Assembly: GCF_020921035.1 (NCBI RefSeq) | Contig: NC_063158.1 | Span: 22,492,178 to 22,556,177, forward strand | DNA from: Rhodamnia argentea | Lineage: Eukaryota; Streptophyta; Magnoliopsida; Myrtales; Myrtaceae | Direction: 5' to 3' | Length of the DNA stretch: 64,000 nucleotides | Shown here: piece after piece, positions 11,979 to 24,516 of the stretch | How positions within the stretch are numbered: position 1 is the stretch's first letter | How the letters are laid out: every line of letters starts with the position of its first letter | Translations under genes and position numbers: made by a program | The notes under the pieces: generated by a model | What the model was told of the DNA's origin: nothing | Database searches by the model: none | What the model saw: only the letters and a program-made list of their open reading frames with translations

Positions 11979-12476
11979 GAGAATGATAAAAAAAGTCATA
12001 AACCTATTGTAATTGTATGAATTCAATTATAATTCTTTTTTGATAATTCAGTCCTAAACTTTTTGCGTTAATGCCAACTCAACTTAACTGGCTAGTGCTG
12101 ACGTGGATTTTTTTAAAATAATATTTTAATATCTTTTTGATTTTTTCAAAATTTTTTATGATTTTTTCTTTTCTTCTCTTTTCTTTTTTGTCCAATACTT
12201 GCCGCACGCTCTCGCCTAGTGCTGGTGGGGCCACAATGCCCTCGCCAGCCCTAGGGTTGGGGTGAAAGAGAAATCTTAAGAAGAGAAAAAAATCAACAAA
12301 AATCATAAAAGTTCAAAAAAATTTAAAATATTATTTAAAAAATATAAGTCAGTGTCGGCAATGCAATGTTAGTGTTGGCCAGTCAATTGGGCTGAATTGG
12401 CTCAAATGCAAAAATTTTAGAATTGAATTGACATAATTATAATAGATTTATGATTTTTTTGATAATTTTTTTCTAT
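11979..12476. mobile_element. Family 1 foldback element, copy B, with 9-bp duplication
   Basis: The flanks are TTCCTACTG (11970-11978) and TTCCTATTG (12477-12485), an 8-of-9 match. The arms carry the family words: 'aaaaaaagtcataaacctattgtaattg' on the left, and 'gaattgaattgacataatt' then 'gatttttttgataatttt' on the right. The inner arms are T-rich on the left and A-rich on the right, around a GC-rich core with 'ctcgcctagtgctgg' and 'ccctcgccagcccta'. The 9-bp duplication is typical of Mutator-like elements. There is no transposase frame, so it is non-autonomous. Confidence 0.75.
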
Positions 12477-12485
12477 TTCCTATTG

Positions 12486-13659
12486 TCAATGTTTTTTTAT
12501 AAGACATTTTATTTTTCAATTATATCTTAAACTGGTACATCGGTGATACATTTATCTCAAACTAGTTTTTATGTCAGGAAAAATTTCTAAAGCGGTACAC
12601 TCTTGACAAATCTACTTTACTTTAGCTTTCGTCCAACATTCATCAAATTGCTAACGTGAAAACACGCGTGGCAAGTGACTCATCTGATGTGGATCCGGCT
12701 ACATGAATGGCTCTTAGAAACGACGTCATCTTAGAGATTCAAGCTCGTCCGATGCACCCCAGTCCAGCGAGCAAGAGAGATTTTTGGAAAGAGTCATGAA
12801 ACTTCAGTCATCCTCAGGGAGAACATTCAGATGGTTGGCAACTAATCTCTTCGCGAGGTCTGCCATGGAAAATGCCAAGTCTAAAGTACACTTGATCTCC
12901 ACTCTTTTGCCATCTCTTGCACCTTTCCTTCCACATTAGAGCTCCCTCGTAAACCTAATTTAGTCCTAATTTTTCCATAAGATTTTGGTGACTTGGTGGG
13001 AGAAGAGCATACTCGATTTCGCCCTAATCCCATCAATATGAGTTCATTTTATTCGGATCACGATGACTTCGTTTTTTTTTTTTTTTTGTTCGAAACGATG
13101 ACTTCGTTTAATAAGCCATTTGTGATAATTTTTTTATGTGAAGTCGTTAGCCACGTGTATCTCTACATCAGCAATATAACGGAGATATTAGATAGAAGAT
13201 AATGTAAGGTAAATTTGTCACGGGAGTGATGTCCATTTTGGATGCTTTCGTAATACGATAATTACTTTTCCGTGACGTGAAAATGGATATGAAATAAACG
13301 AGTTATGTGCGTACCATTTTGACATCTTTGATGGAACTGTTCCTCTGGCTCATTAATTTGCTATTTTTCCTATGAATTAAGAAGATGCGATCCATAAATT
13401 ACAAGTGGCTGCCAAATTAGGCCGAGAAGATGAAGTGGCGGGCATTGGCTGACGTGTCGCCACTTTCAACGACAACTGCTTACCAAAACCAGCGGTCCAC
13501 ACGAATCACGATCACCGTTTCCTCCCCCCAAAAATGTAGAAGTCAGACGAGATTTGATACGGCGGGTTGAATTAGTCCCGCCATCGAGGGATTTCAGTCC
13601 AAGCACATAAAGAAGAAGAAGAAGAAGTAGAAGAAGACGAGGCGGCGGAGACGGGTACC
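12486..13659. other. Intergenic region and yippee-like promoter
   Basis: No coding gene. 12500-12770 looks like an old repeat ('ttaaactggtacatcggtgatac'). The last 60 bases before 13660 contain a GAA-rich leader (agaagaagaagaag), a plausible 5' UTR for the yippee-like gene. No TATA box was seen. Confidence 0.3.
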
Positions 13660-16600
13660 ATGGGGAGGGTCTTTCTAGTTGAATTGGGAGGCAGAGCTTA
13701 CAGATGCAGGTTCTGCAACAGCCCTCTTGCTCTTGCTGATGATGTGATCTCTAAGGTGCGTAATTTCTTGATCCTCTGGTCGAAATTGAGTGAAGAAAAG
13801 GGGAAAGTTTTGAGATAGTTTGGTTTGATCTGATTGATTCCAATGAAGGGTTCGGTGTCAGTTTGCTTCAAACATGATGGGTACTTCCCATTTGTGGAAG
13901 TTCTTGAACTGAATGGAGAGGAGGGGTCGCTAAAGGCACCCAGATAGATGGAATTTGTGGGAAATGCCTGATGGTTTGTCGTGGACTGTTGGTTTCTTGG
14001 GCTGTTTGGATTTGTGGGTTGTGCTTTTTAATGCATTATGGGAGTGCTGGAGGTAGAGTCGTCTCCATTTTAAATTCCAGAGTGGTGGGCTGGCAGGTGA
14101 AATTGGGGTGCTTTACGTCCAGTTTCTATGGCAATTGATTCTCTTTTGTCGGGAATCTAGTAATATGGTGTTTAGAGGACAAAAGCTGTACTAGACATGG
14201 TAGGTCGAGAATGAAGATGCTTTCATGATTTTAGATTCTATTTATGCTCTTCCTGAGAAATTGGTCTTAATTTATCAGCATTCAACATCTCATTTGTACT
14301 GAAGGACCCTTGGTTAAAACCTTGGTTGAGGATGAAACTAGGATTTGATTTGCAGCCTAGGAAGTCGAAAACATTGGGTTGCATGATCTGTAGAATGAAG
14401 GTTATAGATAGAACGTAATGATACAATGTTCACTGTTAAACAGTGAAGGGATATCTAAGTGCATGAAATTCTTATTCTCGCAGAAGACGCTTGGCCAAGT
14501 TTCTCACATCACTTTTTAGTGGGGGCCTTTAAAGTAAGAGAACAATGGTAGTAATCTTCGAACTAACGTGGGTTGACAGGAAAATGGCATGATCATCTGG
14601 CAAATATCTGTACATATGCTATAGGAGCTTGTATTTGGTCGATGCGGAAGTTTTAGGGGGAATACAGATCCTGCATGGGTGTTGCTGAATAGAGGACCTG
14701 GCTGCCTCAAAGAGTTACCCCTCAAGATCCATAATTGTGCATCGAAAACAATCCGTTTGCAAAAGGCTATTTGCGAAAATTAAAATGGCACAACCTGCTT
14801 TGACAATTTTGGTTCAGCTCTTATGTCCATCCTTGCCATTGGTATAAAGAAGATCCTGCACTGAAAATATGCTTGCAAGATCCTGTTGAAACCTAATCTT
14901 ATCGGAGATTAATATCCTTATCATTTTCTTTTAATGTTCTTATATTTTTGGCTGTCTTTTAATACAAGCATTAACAGGTGAAGAACAAAGACAACACCTG
15001 AGAGAGAACCTATTTTTCATTTTCTGTTGTATAATTTAGCTTTGGTGTACCTTACCTGTGATTCTTTTCGATATATTGTCCCTAACTTTGCTCCATTGGC
15101 ATCTATAGTCCTTCAGTTGCCGCCAGGGAAGGGCATTCCTTTTCAGCAATGTGTAAGTTCATTGCAATATTCTGAATTGACTTCATTGTGTCCTGTGATT
15201 TTGTTACTCCTTCGTCCTTAAGAAGTGTTTTGTGCTCTGTTTCTGCAACCACACATACTTTGTTTCTACCAACTAAAAGAAACCAAAAAGTACTGCAGAG
15301 AATTTATCATATTTTTCTCATATTTTTATCCTTGCAATCTATGTCGCATCACCGTCGGGGGACGATTTGCACTTTAGGATAAAGCTAATCGATAATTTTG
15401 TAATTGAAAGGCCAAACTCTTAAGTAGATGTAGAGTGCTGATTTAAGGAACTAAAGGGGCATATAGATTAACAAGAGGCCCCACTTGGAAAGAGTCTCTA
15501 AGTCCTTAACATGTCTCACATCTCCCCTTCGGGACATGACAAATTGTATCCATAATCGTGTATGGATGGAGAATCTAATACATGTATTGAGAACATGCAA
15601 ATGAAGGGACCAATAAAGAAAGTGGAGGTGTTGAATGTTGATAAGGTATTCTTAGACAATGAAGATTAACTTTTCTCACCCTCTCTTTCTCTAATTAGTC
15701 TCTTGACTATTGGATAAAACGCATTTCACAACTGCTCCTCTTGCCTACCGGAGTGTGGGATAGCATGTGAATTTAACTCATAAAACAAAAAGGCTTTCTT
15801 TAGAAAGACTTCTGTATGACCCATGGACAGTGTGAGCGCTCCATGTCTAGATGCAAAACAAGAATGCCAAATTTTCAGAACCCTCTCAAGTTAACAGTTT
15901 GTTTTTTTTTTTCCCTCTTTTTTCCCATGGATGACGTGTGTGGTTGTTGATATGTGCTATGTGTGTGTGGGCATGTATGCTTGTCTGAAATTTCTGGACA
16001 AGATGATTGTGGGCACTCCAGCAGGTAATTTAAATACTCAGCTTTCTTTGTCAGCAGCTGTAGTTACATTGATCACCCAGAATCACATTAATAATGACGT
16101 CTCGGACAAGATTAACTGCAGAAGCGCGCTCATGCATCTGTGGTGCCTAGATATATTTCTGGCTGAGCACCCTGAGTTTTCACGAAAATGTTAAATGGAG
16201 ATTTCTCTTGCTGTTTTACGAAAATTAGTGTGCCCAGTTGTCTTGACAGATTATTGTAATCTGTGTCAAGTAGTGGAAAAGAATATTAGAATTGTCCATT
16301 GGTCCCTGGGCTAGTTTCTGTATGACATCTCAAGTTTACTTCTGTGTCCCGTGGAAATTCAGGGTAAATATAATGGTCGGAGCTGAAGAGGACAGGTTCA
16401 TGCTTTCCGGTATGCACACCGTCAAAGATATTTTCTGTTGCTGCTGTGGGCAAATCCTCGGTTGGAAGTATGTAAGTACGATTTCCCTCTCTTTGATCAT
16501 CCCATCAGGTGAATTATGTCAAATAAGATGACTCGTCCAATCACTTCAATATACTGTTATTTTCGGCAGAACCACTGTCTAACAAACAACAGCTAGCAAT

Positions 16601-16947
16601 TATGTTGTTTTGCTTATCATGCTTAATATTCTGGATGACCTGCACTAGCCTCCTCATTATCCTAGGGGAAGTATTTGTCTGCAATTTCTTATTGAGCTGG
16701 GACTGTTGACGGGCCTTTGCGATCTCTTGCAGGTTGCTGCGCATGACAAGAACCAAAAGTACAAGGAAGGGAAATTCGTTCTCGAGAGGTATCCTTCGGT
16801 TCGGATTTTTCGCAGGTTTCAAAAACTAACCGTGAAATCATTAGAATTTGCACTCGCCACTCTATTTACAGATGGAGGATCATGGAGGAGGTCACCGAGG
16901 ATTTCAACTTGGAGGCGCACCCCGGTTTCAGTGATGTGGAAGATTAG
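13660..16947 (+). CDS. Yippee-like zinc-binding protein
   Basis: There are five coding exons: 13660-13755, 15109-15152, 16363-16471, 16733-16788 and 16872-16947. The phases join exactly to give 126 residues, the normal length for plant yippee-like proteins. The zinc-binding cysteines are in YRCRFCNSPLA (CxxC, exon 1) and IFCCCCGQILGWKY (exon 3). The domain continues through SFSCRQGRAFLFSNVVN, EEDRFMLSGMHTVKD and AAHDKNQKYKEGKFVLER, and the acidic tail ends EAHPGFSDVED. The fold is a zinc-bound beta-tent related to cereblon and RIG-I-type domains. In animals and yeast, yippee proteins act with ubiquitin-ligase or nuclear complexes; the role in plants is largely unknown. Exon 2 is only 44 bases. 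Introns 1 (1.35 kb) and 2 (1.2 kb) are long with no recognised content. Confidence 0.92.
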
Positions 16948-19900
16948 TAAGTAGTTGAATGCTGCCCAGAAGATTGTTCAAAAGAGACAATTTATCATCT
17001 GAAGCCTATAGTACATTGTGTTAGAGAAGAATACATTCTGAGAATGCAGATATATAGTCAAATAAGGTTTGCTTTGAATTAAAATTGGCAATGTAAATGG
17101 TAAAATACTATTCTAGGACATTTTATAAATGACCTGCATTGTCCAATTGATGTCAATTTTCCTCACGTTCAGGAGCATAATAGCTTCGCGCGACTTTAGT
17201 CACACTTTGCAGGGGAATAATAGCACAAATGGTCTTTGAACTTGGGTCGATTGTGCAATGTTGTCCTTAAACTTTTAATTTATACAATGTGGTCCCCGAA
17301 CTTTGGTTCAATGTACAATATCGTCTTTAAGCTTTTTAGTTTGTTCAATGAGGTCTTTAAACTATAGGTAAACGTTCAATGTAGTCCTTAAACTATATGA
17401 AAATGTCTAAAAGTTCATAAGAGCCCACATTGTATATTGAACCTAAGTTTAATGATCATTTCTATCATTTTTCCTTTTACGGATGGTGGCATTCTTCTGT
17501 GTATCATCGGAGACTTTGTGAAATAGCGTATGATTCATGTGGATCGACTCGTATATGCTTTAATGGAATGCTGGGCGATGCTCATGGACGGTGGATTTAG
17601 GTCAAGAGTATCAATCTGTGATTTTTTTTTTTTTGCGAAATAAAAATTAGTTTAAAAAGGTTATCGATTTGAGATTTTTAGTAATATTAATTATTCCATG
17701 AATTAGTCAACTGCGTTCGTTTTTTTTTAATGTTAACTAAGTTAATTCACGGTACAATATCTTATTCCTTATTTCTTTTGTGCCTTTTGTGCTAAGTTTT
17801 TGGTAATTTTCAGTTTTGTTCTGGGTCGCGTTGGAACGCCGTTACTGAAACGGTGACGGAGATTTTGCAGGACAACAACGGGAGTCCAGGGAAAATTTTT
17901 TTAAAAAGAATAAAACAAAAAAGGAATGGTCAAGTCAACGTTGGAGCGGCATGACTCCTCTGCAGCCGACAGATTCGCTCGAGGGGGAAAACCATTAACT
18001 TCGATTGTCCTTGAGAACCGCCACGTGGGCAGTGGGCCCCAGCTGACCGCCAGGTGTCGGTCGGGATAATAAAAGCCCAGCGAAGGTAGCGCACGAGATG
18101 GATAATTGGATAACGTCAATAGAAAAATAATAGTAACTGTGAATATTTCGAGAAAATTATTCCATGATTAACGGCGGCGCAAATGCTAAGCTTTTTCAAT
18201 TAGGAAATTAAGCAAGTTGCTAGAATTGCTAGATATTAAATCACACTTCACACTTTCGTCTAATGACTTTCCACTTTCAAATTGGCCGATGGTAATTTCA
18301 TCAAAATTTTACACGGCATCATATGGATGTACATTTACTCGTCTCTTCATTTTAAAACGTCGTTAACATCATTAGAGATTCGAGCAGATGAAGGCGCGGC
18401 TCTTTAGACGTGAGTATATATAGCATCGTACAAGAATTTTCAAGATTGAAAATATATGACAATGAGGAAATGACTCTTTTGTTCTCACCGAATAGTTTGC
18501 TTAGCACGTAATGTCATAATCATAAAAGATAACATAAACGAGCAAAAAGAGGAATGGAGCGCTTGTTTGGCTCGCGAAAAAAAAATCTCGATTTTCCCGC
18601 CTTGGGCCCGAGCTTTTTCAGAAGTGACATTTTGTGTTTTTTCCTGAATTTCCCATTTGTAGCTGTAAAAATTCAAAGTAGTTTTCTCTATTTATATTTG
18701 CCCATTTTGGGCCCTAGAAAAGGACAAAAAAAAAAAAAAAAAAAAAGGAAATTAAAAAAAATGATTGGAAATAATTAAAAATGATTGGTCGGAGACCAAA
18801 GAGATGGACCTACTTTTAGAAGCCGTCGCGTCTCGTCCACACGTTGTCCACTTTTCGGGACAAAGGTTTGGGGGGCCCCACCGACCCAACCCTTTTTGTC
18901 TTTCTTCGCCTTTCGGCCGTTTTTGTCTCCTTCCCCTTTGCCGGTAATTTAATTTCGGAAAAAGAGTGCACTTTTCGAGCTTCCCCTATGATAAACATTT
19001 TGGGGATTTTGGGAATTGCACTTGTCTCAATTTTGCTCATACATCCAAAAATTTTGCTACTGATTTTTTTTTTCTTTTTGAGAAATATCAGCATCGGGAG
19101 ACTGCTGTTGTTTCGTACGAATAATTAGGGCGTTGATGAAGACGCAAGCTCTGATAATAAAGCTCTGACTAGCCTTAATGTCGATAATTTTGAAAAAAAA
19201 CTGGTTGTTATATTTTGACGTGGGGATAGATTTGGACTAATGGGAAAGTTTGTGATTTTTTTGTTAGACAAATGAAAACTTGAGATAGAATTGGGATTGG
19301 ACTTAAAATTGAGGATTTTTTTTTAAGGAATTAGGACATTAGATAAGTAGGGCATTTGGTAAATTTATGGTGGGAAAGAAAAATTTATATGGTTAAGTTG
19401 ACTAACCTAATTTGCAATTATATATAACAAATTGAAATAGTTAATTTCAGAATCACAAAAGGACACGCTCTAGTTCGATTTTGTTACTAAATTAATTGTT
19501 TCGGGTTTCGGATAATTCATTTCGACTCCTTTTGTTTTATTTCAATTGTCCCGTTCTTATAAGACATTTTGAGAAATTAATTGCACTTTTAGCCTTTTGA
19601 TCAAGATTTTGGAAGAAATCGATCGCGATTTTCGTACGCTGGTCCAATTACAATGCAATGTGCCCTTAAACTTTTATTTTGTTACGGCTGTCGACCCACT
19701 TCACTATTTTTGTTACTAGCATATGCAATGCTCAACTTTTCGAGTGGTTAAAGTTTAATTATTTTTTTCTCATTTTCTGAAAAGAAATCTCTTTTTTCCT
19801 TTTAATTGCTGTAACAAGTGATAAACACAGAAAACGAAAAAAAAAAAAAACTAACTAAGGTACTGATAATAAAAGAACAGAAAAAAAAATTACATTAAAC

Positions 19901-20648
19901 AATAAAAACCTGTCAAAATTTGATAAAAATACCCACTCTAATAGAACTAAAAAATATATTTCAAGATAAAGAATAAACACAAGTTTGAAATAATAGGGAA
20001 AAGCCCTCCACACTGAAAAGGTCATGATATTTAAGTGGTTAATTAAAGTAAAAAATGGTCGATTAATGAAAATAATTTAGAAAATTATAAGAGAAAACGA
20101 CATCCTCGATTCGTAAAAGGAAATGGTAAACTTAAATTAAGGCGACATCGCACCTTTTTTTTTTTTTTTTTGTTGATCAATCATTTTCTTTTTCACGTTA
20201 ATTAACCATTTAAAAAAACATAACAAGCTTTTGTTATCTGAACCATTTTATTATTGAGGATTTTTTTTTTTTCGTGATATACCATTGATCTTTAATTTCC
20301 TTTTTTTTTGTACTAATGTCGATAATAATCATTATTGAAATATACAATCTCTATGTTTCTTCAGTTGCAGATAAATCAGGTGAAAAATGAGAGATGTTTC
20401 CTCTACGGCGGTAACGAAATATATAACAGAGATGACAGATTAAGATTAGAAAATCTCAAAGCTTTGATGAGAAAACTTGCAATAAAAGTAGATAAAATAT
20501 TCACAGCATTCTTCTTCTTCTTCGTCTTCTTCTTCTTCTTCCTGCTAGTGCTAGTGACTGTTCTTGATTCTCTCGCACCCTCGGCAGGATCCCCAGAAGG
20601 AAGAAAGAACCTTAAAGGAAGGAAAAACAAAAAAGGTCCTAGCTTTAA
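16948..20648. other. AT-rich intergenic region between yippee-like and ERF genes
   Basis: No gene can be supported. The region has a family 2 MITE (listed separately), poly-A or poly-T runs (18726, 19837, 20157, 20262) and a CTT-rich tract at 20509-20545 just past the ERF stop codon. Short frames around 18485-19130 have no family features. Confidence 0.4.
17212..17474. repeat. Family 2 MITE-like element
   Basis: The ends are imperfect inverted repeats: GGGAATAATAGCACAAATGGTC on the left against the reverse of 'gatcatttctatcatttttcc' on the right. The interior is built of repeated 'gtccttaaactttt' and 'caatgtggtcc' type words. Related copies lie at 5.1-5.7 kb and 50.2-51.1 kb. No duplication of the flanks was found. 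Confidence 0.5.
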
Positions 20649-21227
20649 CTACATCCAGAAGGGCGGTGGTTGGTTCAGATCGATGGGAAGCCCGCGACCC
20701 ACCGTCCCCAGCAACGCCGCGGCGCCGTCGCTGTCGCCCTCCTGAGCTACGCCGCTGCCAACGGCCGAGGCCGCTTCCTCGCGCGCCGCCGGGTTGCGAC
20801 CGCAGTTGGGTTGGGATCTCAAGTCCTTGAGGACCCCGGCGTGCAAGAACTCGCCGAGGGCGACCCGGGAGCAGTGCCGGGCGTCGGGAGGAGGAGGGGG
20901 AGGGGCGAGGGAGAGGAGGTGGTGGTGAGAAGGAAGAGGGCCGAGGGAGAGGTGGTGGTAAGGAGGGGGGAGCGGAGGAGGTGGGGGAGAGGGGAAGTTG
21001 GTCTTGGCCTTGGAGCCGCGGAGGGAGCGGGCGGCGCCGTCGTAGGCGAGGGCGGCCTCCTCGGGGGTGTCGAACGTGCCGAGCCAGATGCGGGTCTTCC
21101 TCCACGGGTCGCGTATCTCCGCCGCGTAGCGGCCCCACGGCCTCTTCCTCACTCCCCTGTAGCGGATCTCGCAGCCGCCGCCGCCTCCCGCGGTTGCCGA
21201 CGACGACGACGACGACGACGCCGACAT
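20649..21227 (-). CDS. AP2/ERF transcription factor with C-terminal EAR repression motif
   Basis: This is an intronless gene of 192 residues. One AP2 domain spans residues about 22-79, with [37 protein letters not shown] and [15 protein letters not shown]. The Ala and Asp of AAEIRDP at the diagnostic ERF positions place it with ERF rather than DREB proteins, so a GCC-box target is expected. The tail contains [10 protein letters not shown], a DLNxxP-type EAR motif that recruits TOPLESS or SAP18 co-repressors in this family. It is therefore probably a repressor of ERF subfamily VIII. A poly-Ser run near the start comes from a TCG repeat. The middle is Pro/His-rich, low complexity. The start is the first ATG before the domain, and a TATA box lies about 80 bases upstream. 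The very GC-rich gene sits in AT-rich flanks. Confidence 0.93.
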   Translation of the reverse strand: MSASSSSSSSATAGGGGGCEIRYRGVRKRPWGRYAAEIRDPWRKTRIWLGTFDTPEEAALAYDGAARSLRGSKAKTNFPSPPPPPLPPPYHHLSLGPLPSHHHLLSLAPPPPPPDARHCSRVALGEFLHAGVLKDLRSQPNCGRNPAAREEAASAVGSGVAQEGDSDGAAALLGTVGRGLPIDLNQPPPFWM

Positions 21228-21308
21228 TTGTTTCCGACGGGAGATAGAGAGAGAGAATGCGCTTGTTGGGGGGGCTGTACACAGTGAAGCCGCTCGCCCA
21301 ACATTTGG

Positions 21309-21316
21309 CTTTTATA
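21309..21316 (-). promoter_or_regulatory. TATA box of the ERF gene
   Basis: TATAAAAG on the minus strand, 82 bases before the ERF start codon. The distance suits a short 5' leader of about 50 bases. Confidence 0.55.
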
Positions 21317-21359
21317 TGTCAATAAACAATTAACTCTTTTCTCAGTATCGTGGATATAG

Positions 21360-22368
21360 CCCAATTTGCTCGCCGGAATTAACTATAATACTTCACAAGA
21401 TTTTTATTTTTTCATTTTTTTTTTAAATTTTTTGTGGGCTGCTTTGGCCGCAACGGCTGCTTCTAAACATCTGATAATTGGCAAAAGGACAACTAACATC
21501 GGCGCAGGAATATGGCAATCGAATCGTCCTCGATGAGGTTCGATGTGATTAAAGTGGAGGAGATAACATTTTATAAATTCTCTCGGGTCGAAAACGTTGG
21601 ACTGTTAAGATGCACACGTGCAAGTCGTGTTGGAGAAATCTCACATCAAAGAATCGACGTGGTGGTGGGTCAAAATATTATTTGGCGATTAAGTGTGTAA
21701 TTTTTTTACTCATTTGAAAAAAAAACGAGGGACTTTTGTGGGTGGGGCCCCACAAGTGGAGAGTTAAGAGTACGGAGAGAGCTGGCACGGCTCGGGGGGC
21801 AGCGCCGCCCGCTGAAGTAGACGAGGAGGGAGGCAGAGCGGGGATCATGTGCGCGACTCGGAGAGCCCACCACGGCGTCGCGTCCCCGCTGACGTCAGCC
21901 CTATCCCACTCGTACGGCGCTGTCCAAGCGGCGCCTGCCAAATGCCAATCTCTCTCTCTCTCTCTCCCCGCCCCGCGCCCCCCACCCAACCCCAAAATTC
22001 CAACGAAACAGAAAAGGCGGGATTTTATACCGAGAGCTCTCCCTCTCTCTCTCTCTCTCTCTCTCTGTGTCTCTCTCAGAGGGACACGTGTCAGGACGCG
22101 AGTGGGCGGTCGCGCGAGAGGGGCTGCTGGGTCCGACGTACGTTACCCCCCAGGTCCACGTGGAGGATTTGGAGGGCATTACACCGTGTCAGACCACCAG
22201 GAAACAGATCAAAGTTTTGGGGGGGGGGACTCTTTTTTTTTTTTTTTCCTTATTTTATTTATTTATTTATTAAAGGAAAATCTGAGGCTTGTGAATAATT
22301 AATTTTTTTTCAGAAGTTGGGGTTTGGCGTGGCGTGTTTGACTCGGTTTTCTTCCCACCGGAACAATG
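21360..22368. other. Intergenic region upstream of ERF, with CT-rich runs
   Basis: No gene is supported. 21730-22200 is GC-rich, with CT repeats at 21950-21966 and 22040-22076 and ACGT-type words (cacgtgtcag at about 22085). Several overlapping frames are open only because of GC content and CT repeats. It could be a distal promoter or an unspliced leader; nothing decides. Confidence 0.3.
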
Positions 22369-22376
22369 ATAAAAGC

Positions 22377-22605
22377 TAGAGAAGGCCGGTTCGACGGAAC
22401 CGCCGGTTCCAAAACACAATTGAATTTTTTATCAAACCTACTTCTTTTTTTTTTTTTTTAAAAACCGGCGGTTCCGGGCCGGTTCCAACAATTTACAAAC
22501 CGGAACCGGCCCTTGAGGGCCGGTTCCGGTTCCAGTCCCGGGTTGGACCCGTGGGCCCGGTCAACGGGCCGGTTCCGGGCCCACGGGTCCATTTGGCATC
22601 CTCTA
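22377..22605. mobile_element. Small hAT-like MITE with perfect 8-bp target-site duplication
   Basis: The element is flanked by ATAAAAGC at 22369-22376 and again at 22606-22613, a perfect 8-bp duplication. The ends are short inverted repeats, TAGAGAAGGCC on the left and TAGAGGATGCC read inward from the right. The interior is packed with CCGGTTCC and its complement GGAACCGG in both orientations, as in the subterminal motifs of hAT elements. There is no transposase. An 8-bp duplication with TAG-type ends is the established hAT signature. Confidence 0.8.
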
Positions 22606-22613
22606 ATAAAAGC

Positions 22614-24516
22614 CAGGCTTGGAATTTTCCACAAAAGCAAGTAACTTTTAAGTTTATAAATCCGAATTAAAAATCAAAATGGCGAGCACTAAGGGAGGCA
22701 TTTGCGAAAAAAAAGAAGAAGAAACATTCCGCGAAAAGAAACCGAATCATGTGGACCGGCTCGGCAGCGGGGAGCTCATGTGAACGTTCGGAAAATCCTG
22801 TCGAGGTTGAGCACGGGGGCGGCGGCGGCGGCATTGGGTTCGTAACCAAACTGAACCCCAGGCGTATCGGCACACATTCGGCCGGGAGGGGGGGCCGGTT
22901 TATCGGGACCCCGTTATCCGAGATCTATTTTTTCTCAGAGCTAAATATAATGGGAAGGTTATAATATTTATTTTTTCTTCGAGTCAGTGAAACGAAGGCA
23001 GTCTTCTTTGGCCGCCCCCCCCTCCTCCCCTCTATGTAATTTTACTGACGTTTTTTTTTTTTTTTGGTGAAAGGAGAAAGGGATTGGGGGTCGTACAGCT
23101 GCTGCGGCTGCTGAAGGGGGGACGAGGGGGTGGTGGGGGTGGGTGGCTGGGCTCTGCAGCTACCCGACAAGTCTTCACGTGAAGGAATATTTTCTTTTCT
23201 TTTCTTTTCTTTTTTCTATCATTTTTCTTAAATTTCAGTTTTTATTTTTTTTTTTGGTGTTTTGGCCATTTGTTCAGCTCCTGGGCACGTGTGATTCTTC
23301 TTGGAACATTTTTTTTTTCCCAATCCCCGAAAAGAAAAAATTAGTAAAGAAATAAAGTTTGAAAACAAAAATAAAAATTAATTTATTTTATTTATAAAAC
23401 TGAAATAGAGATAATAAATTCTTTTCATGGCTCACTTCCCCTTCTCTCTCTCTCTCTTCCATGTCGTCGGCAATTGGTCTCGCCGGCCGCTGGTTTGTCG
23501 GTCCCCAACAGCAATTTGACAATCTCGTCAATTGTCGTTTGCTAGTCCCGCCGGCCGCCATCTGTCGGAGCCGTCTGCCGATTTGGCTGGTTGCCGATAT
23601 GTCCGTCAAGGCCGGATGGCTGGCCACAATAGAAATATATGATGTTATAAAACGAAGTTTTGTATTTTGTTTTGTTATCAAATTCGTTTATCTGCTCGGA
23701 AATTCATCTAGAGAATAGATATAGAAAAATCTATTTTGTGGCCAAAAATAGTTCCAAAAAACAGAATGGTTATCATTCCACCCCAAGTCGCGGCTTCCTT
23801 TTTTCTTCCCTGTGGCTTTTATCTTTCATTTCTTTTTCTTTTTTTTGGGTCGAATTTTTTTTCATTTCTTCACCGGACGTATTTTTGTTTACCTTTTTCC
23901 AACTTGCGCAATCGGTCGATACGGATGGGCGCAAGCGTTGACATGGATGGGCGCAAGCGCAAAGAACCGACCCATATAAATAGAGTCCAGAGTATAGAAA
24001 TGGAACGGTGTGTTTGAGATGCGCACGTATTACTTCAAGTGCATTTTGCGTCGAGCCGAAGTGCCGGAAAAGAGAGGGAACGCTTATCTTTTTGAACCTT
24101 CGGCCGCTGCATCCCTGCCCTGAGCCCTATGACTCGAGGGCCGATACCGGGGATTGCAACTTCGTTCGTATTTACGAATGTTTGTTAGACTTTCAGGGCT
24201 CGAAGCTCTGAGTGAACAATTTACAGGAGACAATTGGAGTGATTTACAGACGTTCTTGGGTATAATGTAACCTAGGACGGGAATGAGCATCTATAACAGT
24301 TTCCTTGGCTTCTTTTCCCTATAATCTAGAGGAGGCAAAAGGGGTGGAACGAGAATGTTTCGAAACACCAGCTCTTTTCCCTGTTACTCTGCAGTAAAAT
24401 CACTAGGAGCACAGGCAAATCAACAGACCGGTTACACACTTGGCTCATGTCCCAGGCACTGCGTGTCCGTGCAGTAAGAAGGATGACTTCGACTGTATTA
24501 GGAGTCGTGGAACCTG
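22614..24516. other. Intergenic region and RLP4-like 3' flank
   Basis: No gene can be supported. It has G-rich stretches (22820-22900, 23010-23030), T-rich runs and a Gly-like GGC repeat at 22815-22835. The last few hundred bases before 24517 probably include the 3' UTR of the RLP4-like gene, which is transcribed leftward. Confidence 0.35.

Noticed and set aside
20551-21287. Several long frames on both strands overlapping the ERF gene
   Set aside because: They are Arg/Gly/Pro-rich shadows of the GC-rich AP2/ERF coding sequence, which has a clear domain.
21736-22302. 188- and 149-codon plus frames
   Set aside because: Opened by GC-rich DNA and CT repeats; translations are low-complexity and overlap in two frames.
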